From positions 3,348,001 through 3,412,000 of the forward strand of contig CP051152.1 in the NCBI GenBank assembly GCA_003970805.2: DNA of 64,000 bases. The letters are read 5' to 3'. The DNA comes from Undibacterium piscinae. GTDB taxonomy: Bacteria > Pseudomonadota > Gammaproteobacteria > Burkholderiales > Burkholderiaceae_D. Of the stretch, positions 26,358 to 35,649 are shown piece after piece. The notes under the pieces were generated by a model that saw nothing but the letters and a program-made list of their open reading frames with translations, was not told where the DNA came from and searched no databases. Position 1 is the first letter of the stretch; every line of letters starts with the position of its first letter. The position numbers and the translations under genes are program-made.

Positions 26358-27236
26358 ATGGAGACGATACAGATAGTCACTGCGGATCAGACCCGCTTGA
26401 CGGCAAAAAAATTCACTCCCCCAAGTGCCGTCAAGGCGGTGGTGGTGATGCCGGCGGCAATGGGTGTGGCGCAGAGTTTTTATGTGCCTTTCGCCGAGTT
26501 CCTCGCCGAAAACGGCATTGCGGTATTGAGCTTTGATTATCGTGGCATGGGCGAATCTGTCCCCTCGCAATTTCGTGCATCCTTGCGTGGCTTTAAGGCC
26601 AATATTCTGGACTGGGCCGAGCAGGATTACAACGCTGCGCTACACGCCGCCAAAGCCTGGCAGCCTGCGGTGCCGCTGTTGGTGGTCGGTCATTCGCTGG
26701 GCGGACAATTGCCTGGCCTGGTGCCCGATCATCATTTGATTGACGGCATGCTGACGGTCGGTTCCGGCAGCGGTTACTGGCGTGAAAACGCCCCGCAACT
26801 CAAGCGCATCGTCTGGCTGATGTGGTATTTTGCGGTACCCGTGAGCACGCGCCTGTGTGGCTATTTCCCCGGGAAAAAATTACGCATGGTCGGTAATTTG
26901 CCCAAAGGCGTGATTTACCAGTGGTCGCGCTGGTGCCGTAGTCCTCATTATTTTTCCGAAAGATCTGGCGCACGCATGCAAACGGCCCATCACAAGATTC
27001 AGATACCGATATTGTCGATGAGTTTTACCGATGACGAATTGATGAGCCGCCGCAATATCGATAGCCTGCATGACTATTACAGTGGCGCACAGATAGAGCG
27101 CCGTCATATCGATCCGAAAGACGTCAATGCCAAACGCATAGGGCATTTCGGTTTCTTCCGTCCGCAGTTCCGTCACACCCTGTGGCAACAAGCCTTACAA
27201 TGGCTGGCAGCAACGCCATCCAAACACCTCATTTAA
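26358..27236 (+). CDS. Alpha/beta hydrolase
   Basis: A 292-aa alpha/beta-hydrolase fold protein. The nucleophile elbow is VVGHSLGGQ, the acid is probably in SFTDDELMS, and the His in RIGHFGFFR. The early VVVMPAAMGVAQSFY and LSFDYRGMGES are typical of the serine hydrolase group near COG4757. Substrate unknown; the location among beta-oxidation genes hints at a (thio)ester. Start at ATG 26358 with GGAGCTAGG before it; the upstream in-frame GTG at 26334 lies inside the terminator stem and is rejected. Confidence 0.85.
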   Translation: METIQIVTADQTRLTAKKFTPPSAVKAVVVMPAAMGVAQSFYVPFAEFLAENGIAVLSFDYRGMGESVPSQFRASLRGFKANILDWAEQDYNAALHAAKAWQPAVPLLVVGHSLGGQLPGLVPDHHLIDGMLTVGSGSGYWRENAPQLKRIVWLMWYFAVPVSTRLCGYFPGKKLRMVGNLPKGVIYQWSRWCRSPHYFSERSGARMQTAHHKIQIPILSMSFTDDELMSRRNIDSLHDYYSGAQIERRHIDPKDVNAKRIGHFGFFRPQFRHTLWQQALQWLAATPSKHLI

Positions 27237-27255
27237 CTACAAGAGACTAGCAATT

Positions 27256-28104
27256 ATGGATATCCTGACCCACATAGAAAACGGTATTTTGACCATCAGT
27301 TTTAATCGCCCTGAGAAGAAAAACGCGATTACTTCGGCGATGTACCAGGCCATGGCAGATGCCTTAATCGCGGCGGAAACCGACGTTGCGGTACGCGTCA
27401 TCCTGATCACCGGCAAGCCAGAGATTTTTACCGCGGGGAATGATCTGGAGGATTTCATGAAAAACGCCGCCAGTCTGGCATCGGCCACTACGGTGCCGCC
27501 CGTGTATCAGTTTATGCAAGCGCTGAGCAATTCGGGTAAGCCGGTCATTGCCGCCGTGAGCGGTGCTGCGGTTGGCATCGGCACCACCTTGCTGATGCAT
27601 TGCGATCTGATCTATCTGGCTGATAACGCCAAATTGTCCATGCCTTTCACGCAGCTCGGACTGTGTCCGGAATTTGCCTCCAGCATGATCTTCCAGCAAA
27701 TCGTCGGCTACCAGCGTGCCGCTGAAAAACTGATGTTGGGCGAAGCGTTTAGTGCGGAAGATGCGTATGAAATGGGCTTCGTCAACCGTGTCTTGCCGCA
27801 AGCTGAATTACTGCCGTATGCCTTGCATCAGGCGGCTAAGCTGGTGGCTTTGCCGGCAGCATCGGTACGCGTTACCAAGCGCCTCATGAAGGCCGGACAA
27901 CCGGCAGCGGTCGCGGCAAAAATGACTGAGGAAAATACGCATTTCGCATCTATGCTCAATGCGCCGGAAGCCAAGGAAGCTTTCACTGCCTTCTTCCAGA
28001 AGCGTCGACCAGATTTTTCCCAGTTCAATTATTTTCCCGCTTCCTGCGCCATCTTGCGCAAGCTCAGTAAGCTCGCTCCGGGTGTGATCAGGTTGCCGTC
28101 GTAG
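27256..28104 (+). CDS. Enoyl-CoA hydratase/isomerase family protein
   Basis: A 282-aa crotonase-superfamily protein. Oxyanion-hole regions are visible: EIFTAGNDLEDFM near residues 57-69 and AAVSGAAVGIGTTLLMHCDLIYLAD near 98-122; FTQLGLCPEFASS supplies the acidic region. Family members usually stop soon after the FFQKRRPDFSQF segment, near residue 256. Here the frame continues for about 25 residues into the antisense of the convergent ThDP enzyme gene, giving a 76-nt overlap. Probably hydrates or isomerises enoyl-CoA esters. It follows the hydrolase gene by 19 nt and may share its transcript. Confidence 0.88.
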   Translation: MDILTHIENGILTISFNRPEKKNAITSAMYQAMADALIAAETDVAVRVILITGKPEIFTAGNDLEDFMKNAASLASATTVPPVYQFMQALSNSGKPVIAAVSGAAVGIGTTLLMHCDLIYLADNAKLSMPFTQLGLCPEFASSMIFQQIVGYQRAAEKLMLGEAFSAEDAYEMGFVNRVLPQAELLPYALHQAAKLVALPAASVRVTKRLMKAGQPAAVAAKMTEENTHFASMLNAPEAKEAFTAFFQKRRPDFSQFNYFPASCAILRKLSKLAPGVIRLPS

Positions 28105-29724
28105 CGTAATTCTATCAATGCCGGTAACTGCTGCTGGCGCGTATGTGCCAGCGCACGTTCCAGCGCAGGGGCAAACTCTTCCGTACTGTTGACCACCTCT
28201 CCGCTGGCGCCATAGGCGCGTGCCAGTGCAGCGAAATCCGGGTTGTGCAATTGCGTACCGGAGACGCGAGCCGGGAATTCTTTTTCCTGATGCATGCGTA
28301 TGGTGCCGAACATGCCGTTGTTAAAACACGATGATGATGACCCCCACTTTATATTGCACGGCGGTGGCGAGTTCCTGCCCGTTCATCATGTATTCGCCGT
28401 CGCCGGCAAAGGTGATTACGGTGCGTTCGGGATGCACGATCTTTGCCGCCACCCCGGAAGGTACGCTGTAACCCATGGCACCCGAAGTGGGCGCTAACTG
28501 AGTGCGAAAACCGCCGTAGCGGTAGTAGCGGTGTGCCCAGGTAGCGTAATTGCCGGCGCCATTGGTGATAATCGTGTCGTCCGGTGTGCTCGCTTGTATA
28601 GCTTGTACTACCTGCCACAAGTTGAGTGGAGCCTGTTCTTGCGCAAAGATCGCCGGCTCCTGTTGCCATGCCAGCAGATCGGCCTTGGCGGCCGCCACCG
28701 TGTGTTGCCAGGCGCTGGCATCGAGCGGGCTCATTTCCGCCAGTGTTGCCGCGATTTCCTTCATGCCGCTGTTGATCATCAGATCGGCCTGATACACGCG
28801 TCCCAGTTCCAGTGCGTCGCAGTGGATGTGGATCAGCGTTTGTTTCGGGACAGGCGCTTCCAGTACGGTGTAGCCACCGGTAGTCATCTCGCCCAGGCGC
28901 GGGCCGATTGCGATGAGCAAATCGGACTCCTTGATGCGTTGTGCCAATTTGGGGTTGATCCCTATGCCGACGTCGCCGATGTAATTGGGATGGGCATTGT
29001 CCATCAGATCCTGAAAGCGGAAGGCGCAGGCCATAGGCAGGCAGTTGGACCGCGCGAAGTCACCAATGTCCTGGCAGGATTGCGCATCCCAGTCACCACC
29101 GCCAAGCAGGACCAGAGGGCGTTGTGCCGCGGCCAGATGCTGGCGTAATTGCGCCAGTTGGACTTCGGAGCAGGACGCCTGCACTGGGGTGTAATGGCGG
29201 GTATCGGCCACTTCCGCCAATGCAGAGAGGCAGTCTTCCGGCAGCGCCAGAACGACTGGCCCAGGCCGGCCGCTGGTGGCGACCTGAAAGGCGCGCGCGA
29301 TGTATTCCGGGATGCGCTCGGCGCGGTCTATTTGTGCCACCCATTTCGCCATAGGGCCGAACATGCGGCGATAATCGATCTCTTGAAAGGCCTCGCGCTC
29401 GACAAAATCATTGCCGACCTGGCCGATAAATAAAATCATCGGCGTGGAATCCTGATACGCGGTATGTACGCCGATCGAGGCATTGGTCGCACCCGGGCCA
29501 CGGGTGACAAAGCAAATGCCGGGTTGCCCGGTCAGCTTGCCGTAGGCATCAGCCATGAAGGCTGCACCACCTTCCTGGCGATTGATGATGAAGCGTATAT
29601 TGCTGTCGTGCAGCGCATCGAGTACCGGCAGATAGCTTTCGCCAGGTACTCCGAAAATAAGTTCGACACCGTGTACTTGCAGTGCGTCCACGACCAGTTG
29701 ACCACCAGAGCGAGATATAGACAT
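28029..29724 (-). CDS. Thiamine pyrophosphate-dependent acetolactate synthase-like enzyme (frameshifted in this sequence)
   Basis: ThDP enzyme of the acetolactate synthase/benzoylformate decarboxylase group, about 565 aa after correction. N-terminal pyrimidine domain with FGVPGESYLPVLDAL and catalytic Glu in NRQEGGAAFMADAYG; central domain with VLLGGGDWDAQS; C-terminal pyrophosphate domain with FAGDGEYMMNGQELATAV. The frame breaks exactly at the end of that ThDP motif: one extra T in the run 28323-28326 (as read on the minus strand) turns the expected VFNNGMFGTIRMHQ into a stop after VF. The 3' part continues in the next frame to 28029. Both parts are well conserved. The specific reaction is not clear; no small regulatory subunit gene is adjacent, so branched-chain synthesis is unlikely to be its main role. 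Confidence 0.85.
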
Positions 29725-29854
29725 GACAAGAAGATGATTTTATGAAAAGCGATACGCTAACAGAAACCGCCTTGTTCGTGCTAAATCTTGTTTCATGGCA
29801 TGGTTTGAATTTGCACGGTCGTGAATCTATACAGCGGGGCGGGCGTCATACTGT

Positions 29855-29860
29855 TACAAT
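29855..29860 (+). promoter_or_regulatory. Candidate -10 box of the RNase P RNA gene
   Basis: TACAAT ending 7 nt before the predicted 5' end of the RNA. The -35 region is GC-rich and does not match the consensus well. Confidence 0.6.
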
Positions 29861-29867
29861 AGCGCCC

Positions 29868-30216
29868 GAAGCAGGCCAGACAATCGCTGGTTGCCATGTT
29901 CGCATGGTGACGGGAGGAAGGTCCGGACTCCATAGAGCAGGGTGACGGCTAACGGCCGTACGTCGAAAGCTAAGGCGCAAGCTGAAGTATAAGACGAGGA
30001 ATAGGGCCACAGAGACGAGCGTATTAAGTTACGGTGAAACGCGGTAACCTCCACCCGGAGCAATTTCAAATAGGCACGCGTTGAGGCGGCTCGCGGAGCG
30101 TGCGGGTAGAAAGCTTGAGCCTGGGAGTAATCCCCGGCCTAGAGGAATGATTGTCATAGCACGAGGCAGCAATGCCAAGTGCCGTAACAGAATCCGGCCT
30201 ACCGGCCTGCTTCACT
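29868..30216 (+). ncRNA. rnpB: RNase P RNA, class A
   Basis: Catalytic RNA of ribonuclease P, which trims the 5' leader of pre-tRNAs. The 5' segment GAAGCAGGCCAGACAATCGC pairs with the 3' CGGCCTGCTTC end (helix P1). The conserved core GAGGAAGGTCCGGACTCC-ATAGAGCAG follows near 29914, and CCACAGAGACGA and the 3' AACAGAATCCGGCCTAC are in their usual places. Length about 349 nt, normal for betaproteobacteria. A run of seven T from 30216 gives a terminator with P1. Exact ends are set by comparison with E. coli. Confidence 0.96.
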
Positions 30217-30464
30217 TTTTTTATACCACGGTCTGTGTTGGTATATATCACATAATATGATATCTAATTATCATTATTCTCTGCCACTTAGAGAAATCCT
30301 GTTTTTTCAATGCTACACTTGCCATAACCCATTGCTTCTTAAATAAAAGATCAAAAAATCGTGTTTTCGTTGATGACAGCTTCCTTGCGTATTCATAGGT
30401 GAAAAAGTATGTTTAGGCTGATCGTTATTTTTACTGACAGTTTTTTTGTTAATAAAGGTCGCGC

Positions 30465-33400
30465 ATGGAAAGGGTGATTCGTCATCGTGAGCCATGGGAT
30501 GTGCCGACGAGAGCATTTTTATTTTGTGTCAGCCTGATTGTTCTGGCCATTATGGGGCAGACCTGGTGGTCGGTTGCTCAAGACCGCGTACTGACCCTTT
30601 CATCTGCTCAGGAAAATAGCTTTCTTGCGGTGCGCATACTGGAGGAACATGCCAATCGCATCTTGCGTGATGCCGCCCGTGCGATCGGCAATGCCGGTGA
30701 AGAGATTCAGAGCGAAGGCGACAAAATTTTGCACGATGAAGCAGCGATTCGCCAGGTCTTGATTAATCAGCGCCAGGATTCGCAGTTCTTGCAGGCTATC
30801 TCCATCATTAGTCCGCAAGGTATCTTGCGGGCTAGTTCCTTCCAGTTTCCCGCCGAGCCGATAGATTTGCGTGTTCAGCAACATGTCATTTTTCTGCTGG
30901 AGCACCCGGAAGACCGGAGTGTGGTAGTCGGCAAGCCGGTACAGATCACGCAAACCCAGCGTTGGGTATTGCCGGTCGCCAAGAATATCTATAGCGCTCA
31001 AGGCAAGCATATAGGCCTGATACAAACCGAGATTAATCTCAATTATTTCAAGGACTTTTATGAGCGCGTTGCCAAGGATGGTATTGCCGTCATTTCTTTG
31101 CATAGCAAGGACGGAAGCCTTTTTTTAAGGGCTCCTTATGATGAGCGCTATCTCAATGCCAGTATAGGCTGGACTGCCTTGGTTGCCGCGATTAAATCCG
31201 ATTCGCTGGAGGCTGCCGTGATGGATGCGCCACTGATAGGTGGTGATGCCAGACTGGTATATACGTACAGGAAAATGACAGATTTCCCTTTGACCTTGGT
31301 GTATGGTCGCGATATCGACGATATTCTGGAGGATTGGAGCGAGCGGGTCAGGCAAAAGCTGTTTTTTTCAGCATTGACGGTGTTGTTCATCGTGATTCTG
31401 GGGTTTTTGCTGATGCGGCAAATCAGGCGCTTGCGGGCTTCGCGCGCTAAGCTGGCCGATAGTGAAAGTCGCTATCGTTTGCTGTTTCTAGATGCCCAGG
31501 ATGCCATTCTTCTCATCAATCGTGATTACATGTATGTCGATTGCAATAAGGGTGCGTTGACTCTATTTGGTTTGAAGGATGCCAGTGAGTTATTAGGTAC
31601 CGAAGTCGGACGTTTCTCGCCCGAGCGTCAACCAGGTTCGCATGACGCGCAAATGGGGAAGTCCGATCTGATCAGAAAATTTATCGATGCCACTTTTGAC
31701 GGTATTCCGCAAAGATTTGACTGGGTCATCAAGCGCGATGGCATTTTGTTGTATAGCGAAGTGACCTTGAGCCAAATTGAGATTGCTGATGATATTCTGG
31801 TTTTTTGCGTGATGCGTGATGTCAATGCAAGAAAATATGTGGAGCATTTGCTGGAGGGGCAAAATCAGTTATTGCAATTGATAGGCGGCAGCGAAGATTT
31901 ATTGCTGATACTTGGCGAGACCTGTCAATTTGTCGAAAAAATGATGCCGCACTGGCGTTGCGGCATACAGTTGCTGGATCAGGATCAGCGTTGCTTTAAG
32001 CAAGTGATCGGCCCTCAGTTTCCTGACGTGTTGATGCAGCAGTTGGTCGATATGCCGGTTAGTTATGGTAACGGAGTCTGGAGTGAGGCGGTGCTCAATG
32101 CCGTGCCAGTCTGGATAACGGACATACAACACTCTGCATCGATGCAATTTGTTAACCAGCTGGAAGATCTGAGAAATTTTTCCGCCTGTGGTGCGTGGCC
32201 AATTATGGGCAAGAACGGGCAGTTGCAGGGCACATTTACTTTGTTTGTCGAGTCAAGCTCAGACCTCAGTAGTGATGACCTGGGGTTTATCAGCATTACG
32301 ACCGATATCGCCAGTATTGCGATTGAGGGTAAGCGCGCCGAAGAGAAGGTGTTGAAACTGGCTCATTACGACGAACTGACCGGTTTGCCAAATCGCTTTT
32401 TATATAATCAGCATCTGAGTAAGTCGCTGGCCTATGCCTCTCGCAATCGCAGTAAGCTGGCAGTATTGTTTCTTGATCTGGATAGGTTTAAAAATATCAA
32501 TGATACCTTCGGTCACAACGAAGGAGATCTGGTGCTGCGAAGTGTGGCGCAGCGCTTCAGGCAGTGTCTGCGTATCTCCGATACCATCGCAAGGGTCGGC
32601 GGAGATGAGTTTATTCTATTGGTGGACGAATACAATGAGCCCAGGGATTTGGGGGATATTGCCGACAAACTGCTGATAGCCGCCGCCCTGCCTTTTGATA
32701 TCCACGGACAAGAGTGCCAATTGAGTGCCAGTATTGGTATTGCCACCTATCCGGACGATGGCGGTGATGCGCAAACCCTCATGAAAAACGCGGACATCGC
32801 GATGTACCGCGCCAAAAACAAGGGCAAGGATAATTACCAGTTTTACGCCTCTGAAATGAATGTGCATACGATAGAGCGCTTAGCTTTTGAGGCCAGGCTC
32901 AGGCGCGCCTTGGAAAGGCGTGAGTTCGTTGTGTATTACCAGCCGAAAGTGTCGCTGTTTAGTGGACGGATCGTCGGTGCCGAAGCCTTGGTGCGCTGGA
33001 ATCATCCAGAGCGCGGCATTTTATTGCCGGGTGAATTCATCGCTCTGGCTGAAGAAGCTGGTCTGGTCGGACGCATGGGAATGTTGGTTCTGGATATCGC
33101 CTGTCGCGACATTCTGGCGTTCAGGGCTGCCGATAAGAGTTTTGGACGGGTGGCGATCAATTTATCCGGAGCGCAGTTCAATGACGTTCGCTTACTGGAA
33201 GACGTGCAAAGTGTCACCGAATTCTGGCGGGTCGCCCCTGCCAGTATAGAGTTTGAAATTACTGAAAGTATGGTGATGCACAATCGTGAACAGGCTATCG
33301 TTTTGATGGATGGCTTGAAGAAGGCAGGATTTACGCTATCGATAGACGATTTTGGCACAGGATACTCATCACTTGCTTACTTGAAGCGGTTTCCTGTCGA

Positions 33401-33659
33401 TAGCGTGAAAATTGACCGATCTTTCATTAAAGACATTCCCGATGATCCAAATGATACCGCTATTGTGCTTGCTATCGTCGCCATGGCCCACACGCTTGGC
33501 CTGAAGGTGATTGCCGAGGGGGTAGAGACGCCGCTTCAGTTGCAGACTTTAATTGAGTCCCGTTGTGACGAATATCAGGGCTTTTATTTCAGTAAAGCCA
33601 TTCCTGAAAGCGACTTTTTGCAACTCCTGCAAAAACAGTCAAATACTTCCCCGCACTGA
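30465..33659 (+). CDS. Membrane PAS-GAF-GGDEF-EAL cyclic-di-GMP signalling protein
   Basis: A 1064-aa sensor with a transmembrane helix near residues 20-42, a periplasmic sensor domain of about 250 residues (dCache-like by position) and a second helix near 297-317. A PAS domain (SESRYRLLFLDAQDAILLIN, about 328-450) and a GAF-like domain (about 470-610) follow. The GGDEF domain carries an intact GGDEF at 712-716, with an RISD I-site five residues before it, so it should make c-di-GMP under product inhibition. The EAL domain has EAL at 840-842, ITESMV and DDFGTGYSS, so it may also hydrolyse c-di-GMP. Which activity dominates cannot be told. Monocistronic. Confidence 0.92.
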   Translation: MERVIRHREPWDVPTRAFLFCVSLIVLAIMGQTWWSVAQDRVLTLSSAQENSFLAVRILEEHANRILRDAARAIGNAGEEIQSEGDKILHDEAAIRQVLINQRQDSQFLQAISIISPQGILRASSFQFPAEPIDLRVQQHVIFLLEHPEDRSVVVGKPVQITQTQRWVLPVAKNIYSAQGKHIGLIQTEINLNYFKDFYERVAKDGIAVISLHSKDGSLFLRAPYDERYLNASIGWTALVAAIKSDSLEAAVMDAPLIGGDARLVYTYRKMTDFPLTLVYGRDIDDILEDWSERVRQKLFFSALTVLFIVILGFLLMRQIRRLRASRAKLADSESRYRLLFLDAQDAILLINRDYMYVDCNKGALTLFGLKDASELLGTEVGRFSPERQPGSHDAQMGKSDLIRKFIDATFDGIPQRFDWVIKRDGILLYSEVTLSQIEIADDILVFCVMRDVNARKYVEHLLEGQNQLLQLIGGSEDLLLILGETCQFVEKMMPHWRCGIQLLDQDQRCFKQVIGPQFPDVLMQQLVDMPVSYGNGVWSEAVLNAVPVWITDIQHSASMQFVNQLEDLRNFSACGAWPIMGKNGQLQGTFTLFVESSSDLSSDDLGFISITTDIASIAIEGKRAEEKVLKLAHYDELTGLPNRFLYNQHLSKSLAYASRNRSKLAVLFLDLDRFKNINDTFGHNEGDLVLRSVAQRFRQCLRISDTIARVGGDEFILLVDEYNEPRDLGDIADKLLIAAALPFDIHGQECQLSASIGIATYPDDGGDAQTLMKNADIAMYRAKNKGKDNYQFYASEMNVHTIERLAFEARLRRALERREFVVYYQPKVSLFSGRIVGAEALVRWNHPERGILLPGEFIALAEEAGLVGRMGMLVLDIACRDILAFRAADKSFGRVAINLSGAQFNDVRLLEDVQSVTEFWRVAPASIEFEITESMVMHNREQAIVLMDGLKKAGFTLSIDDFGTGYSSLAYLKRFPVDSVKIDRSFIKDIPDDPNDTAIVLAIVAMAHTLGLKVIAEGVETPLQLQTLIESRCDEYQGFYFSKAIPESDFLQLLQKQSNTSPH

Positions 33660-33852
33660 TGTTTTTTTGTTGTTGATTTTTTACATTCCTTCTGTTGTTC
33701 GCTTAAACACATGTTTATATGTGATGTGCAACCTTCACTCCCTACCGTAAGTCCCTAATTTATTAGGCTATTCTTATTTTCTTTAATTTTAAGTAAATGC
33801 GCTAAGTCCTTGACTTTATTAAAGAATTTCGCATTTCCACGTATAAATTTAC

Positions 33853-33881
33853 TTGACCGAGCTCAAGTCATCCTCTAAAGT
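33853..33881 (+). promoter_or_regulatory. Promoter of the dcw cluster
   Basis: TTGACC (33853-33858), a 17-nt spacer and TAAAGT (33876-33881): a good sigma70-type pair about 100 nt upstream of mraZ. Transcription would start near 33888, within the adjoining repeat array. The gap between 33660 and 33850 is AT-rich and otherwise featureless. Confidence 0.75.
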
Positions 33882-33914
33882 GGGCGATAGTGTGAAAAAG
33901 TGTATTTTTGTGGT
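33880..33914 (+). promoter_or_regulatory. MraZ-type operator: four GTG boxes at 10-bp spacing
   Basis: GTGGG, GTGTG, GTGTA and GTGGT begin at 33880, 33890, 33900 and 33910, exactly one helical turn apart. E. coli MraZ binds TGGGN repeats with 5-nt spacers, which is the same period. The first box overlaps the -10 element and the next three cover the start region, so bound MraZ would block the promoter. The inner boxes are degenerate. Confidence 0.72.
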
Positions 33915-33979
33915 GGGAAATTGAGTTTTAAAACCTGCGATGAAAATGCTTTTCGGCAAGTTTATTTAAAGGTAAGCGC

Positions 33980-34408
33980 GTGTTTCAAGGTGCGTCATCA
34001 CTTAATCTCGATGCTAAGGGCAGAATGTTAATTCCTGCCCGGCACAGGGACGCGCTCGCCTTGCAATGTGAAGGTGGTATTACGCTTACCCGGCACCCGC
34101 ATGGGTGTTTGTTGTTATTCCCGCGCCCGGTTTGGGAGGCGCATAGAGAGCAAATTGCCGCCTGGCCTATGTCGGCGCGCGCATGGCAAAGGATTTTTCT
34201 GGGCAATGCCTGTGATGTCGATATGGATGGCGCCGGCCGTATTCTGGTCGCGCCGGAATTGCGCAATGCCGTCGGCATGGAGCGCGATGTCATGCTGCTG
34301 GGGATGGGAACGCATTTTGAAATATGGGATGCCGCCAAATTGGCGCAGAACGAAGCTCAGGCAATTGCCGGAGGCATGCCTGAAGCCTTAAGTAATTTTT
34401 CCTTTTGA
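33980..34408 (+). CDS. mraZ: Transcriptional regulator MraZ
   Basis: A 142-aa AbrB-fold protein with two MraZ repeats, seen as [21 protein letters not shown] (residues about 6-26) and [21 protein letters not shown] (about 76-96), each with the D-x-x-GR-x-x-x-P/A pattern. MraZ forms a ring and represses its own operon by binding tandem repeats, which are present upstream. GTG start with an AAAGGTAA ribosome site. First gene of the dcw operon; the stop is 9 nt before the rsmH ATG. Confidence 0.95.
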   Translation: MFQGASSLNLDAKGRMLIPARHRDALALQCEGGITLTRHPHGCLLLFPRPVWEAHREQIAAWPMSARAWQRIFLGNACDVDMDGAGRILVAPELRNAVGMERDVMLLGMGTHFEIWDAAKLAQNEAQAIAGGMPEALSNFSF

Positions 34409-34417
34409 TTGAGAATA

Positions 34418-35377
34418 ATGAGCGTCAGCCAAAAAGAAGAGTTTACCCATCAGACCGTCTTGTTGGCAGAGGCGGTTGATGCACTCGCATTAGCGGGAGA
34501 TAGAGCAACTGGTATTTACGTGGACGGCACTTTTGGCCGGGGTGGCCATAGCCGGAGAATTTTGCAGCAGCTAGGTCCATCCGGGCGCTTGCTCGCTTTC
34601 GATAAAGATACGCAGGCAATTGCGAATGCCCTGCAAATCAATGATTCCCGGTTTGAAATTGTGCATGACAGCTTTGCCTCCATGGCAGATGAGCTGGCTG
34701 CGCGCAATATCACTCAGGTTGACGGAATTTTGATGGATTTGGGCATCTCATCGCCACAGGTCGATGATGCTGGCCGTGGATTCAGTTTTAGATCGGATGG
34801 CCCGCTCGATATGCGGATGGATACGACTCGCGGAATTTCTGCCGCAGAGTGGTTGGCTACCGAAGATGAGCAAATGATTAGAGAGGTAATAAAAAATTAT
34901 GGGGAAGAACGGTTTGCTTTTCAGATTGCAAAGGCGATTGTTGCTGGCAGGCAGGTCAAGCCCATTTCTAGCACTAGACAGCTCGCCGAAATTGTCGCAC
35001 ACGCCGTCAAAACTCGCGAGAAGGGCAAGGACCCGGCAACTCGCACCTTTCAGGCTATACGGATTTTCATCAATAAGGAACTGGAAGATCTCGAAATAGG
35101 TTTGGCTGCCGCTTATTCGTGCCTGGCTCCGCATGGCCGCATGGTGGTGATCAGCTTTCACTCGCTGGAAGACCGGATAGTGAAGCAGTTTTTTGCATCC
35201 AAGGTCAATGTAGAGCAACCGGACAGACGTTTGCCTATCCGCACCGTAGATTTACCTAAAGCGCAGATGAAGCTGATCGCCAAGATCAAGCCTTCTGAGC
35301 AAGAGGTGGCACATAATCCAAGAGCGCGCTCTGCGATTATGCGGGTGGCTGAGCGTTTGCCAGGGGCAGCATCTTGA
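34418..35377 (+). CDS. rsmH: 16S rRNA (cytosine1402-N4)-methyltransferase RsmH
   Basis: SAM-dependent methyltransferase (MraW) of 319 aa that modifies C1402 in the ribosomal decoding centre. Seen: [29 protein letters not shown] (SAM-binding motif I), [28 protein letters not shown] and [15 protein letters not shown], all hallmark stretches. I use the ATG at 34418; a TTG nine bases earlier is in frame. Overlaps ftsL by 4 nt. Confidence 0.97.
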   Translation: MSVSQKEEFTHQTVLLAEAVDALALAGDRATGIYVDGTFGRGGHSRRILQQLGPSGRLLAFDKDTQAIANALQINDSRFEIVHDSFASMADELAARNITQVDGILMDLGISSPQVDDAGRGFSFRSDGPLDMRMDTTRGISAAEWLATEDEQMIREVIKNYGEERFAFQIAKAIVAGRQVKPISSTRQLAEIVAHAVKTREKGKDPATRTFQAIRIFINKELEDLEIGLAAAYSCLAPHGRMVVISFHSLEDRIVKQFFASKVNVEQPDRRLPIRTVDLPKAQMKLIAKIKPSEQEVAHNPRARSAIMRVAERLPGAAS

Positions 35378-35649
35378 GCGGACGGCTAAATATTTTTTTA
35401 GCTGCCGTTTTGATTGCGTGTTCACTGTCACTGGTGAACTCGCAATATCAGGCGCGCCGCTTATTCATAGAGCTTGAGCGCGCCCAGACTATGACCAGAC
35501 AATTTGAGTTGCAATGGACTCAGTTGAAGCTGGATCAGTCAACCTATGGCAAACATGCCCGGATTGAAGCTACTGCGAGCAAGGAACTAAATATGGTTCC
35601 CGTGACGCCCGAGCGCACTCAATACTTGACTGCAGTGGGCGTTAAATGA
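35374..35649 (+). CDS. ftsL: Cell division protein FtsL
   Basis: A 91-aa bitopic membrane protein: one transmembrane helix near residues 6-23 ([15 protein letters not shown]), then a periplasmic coiled coil with the [22 protein letters not shown] segment, typical of betaproteobacterial FtsL. It joins FtsB and FtsQ in the divisome and bridges to FtsWI. TTG start, overlapping the rsmH stop by 4 nt, and its own stop overlaps the ftsI start, so synthesis is coupled to both neighbours. Confidence 0.92.
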   Translation: MSGRLNIFLAAVLIACSLSLVNSQYQARRLFIELERAQTMTRQFELQWTQLKLDQSTYGKHARIEATASKELNMVPVTPERTQYLTAVGVK

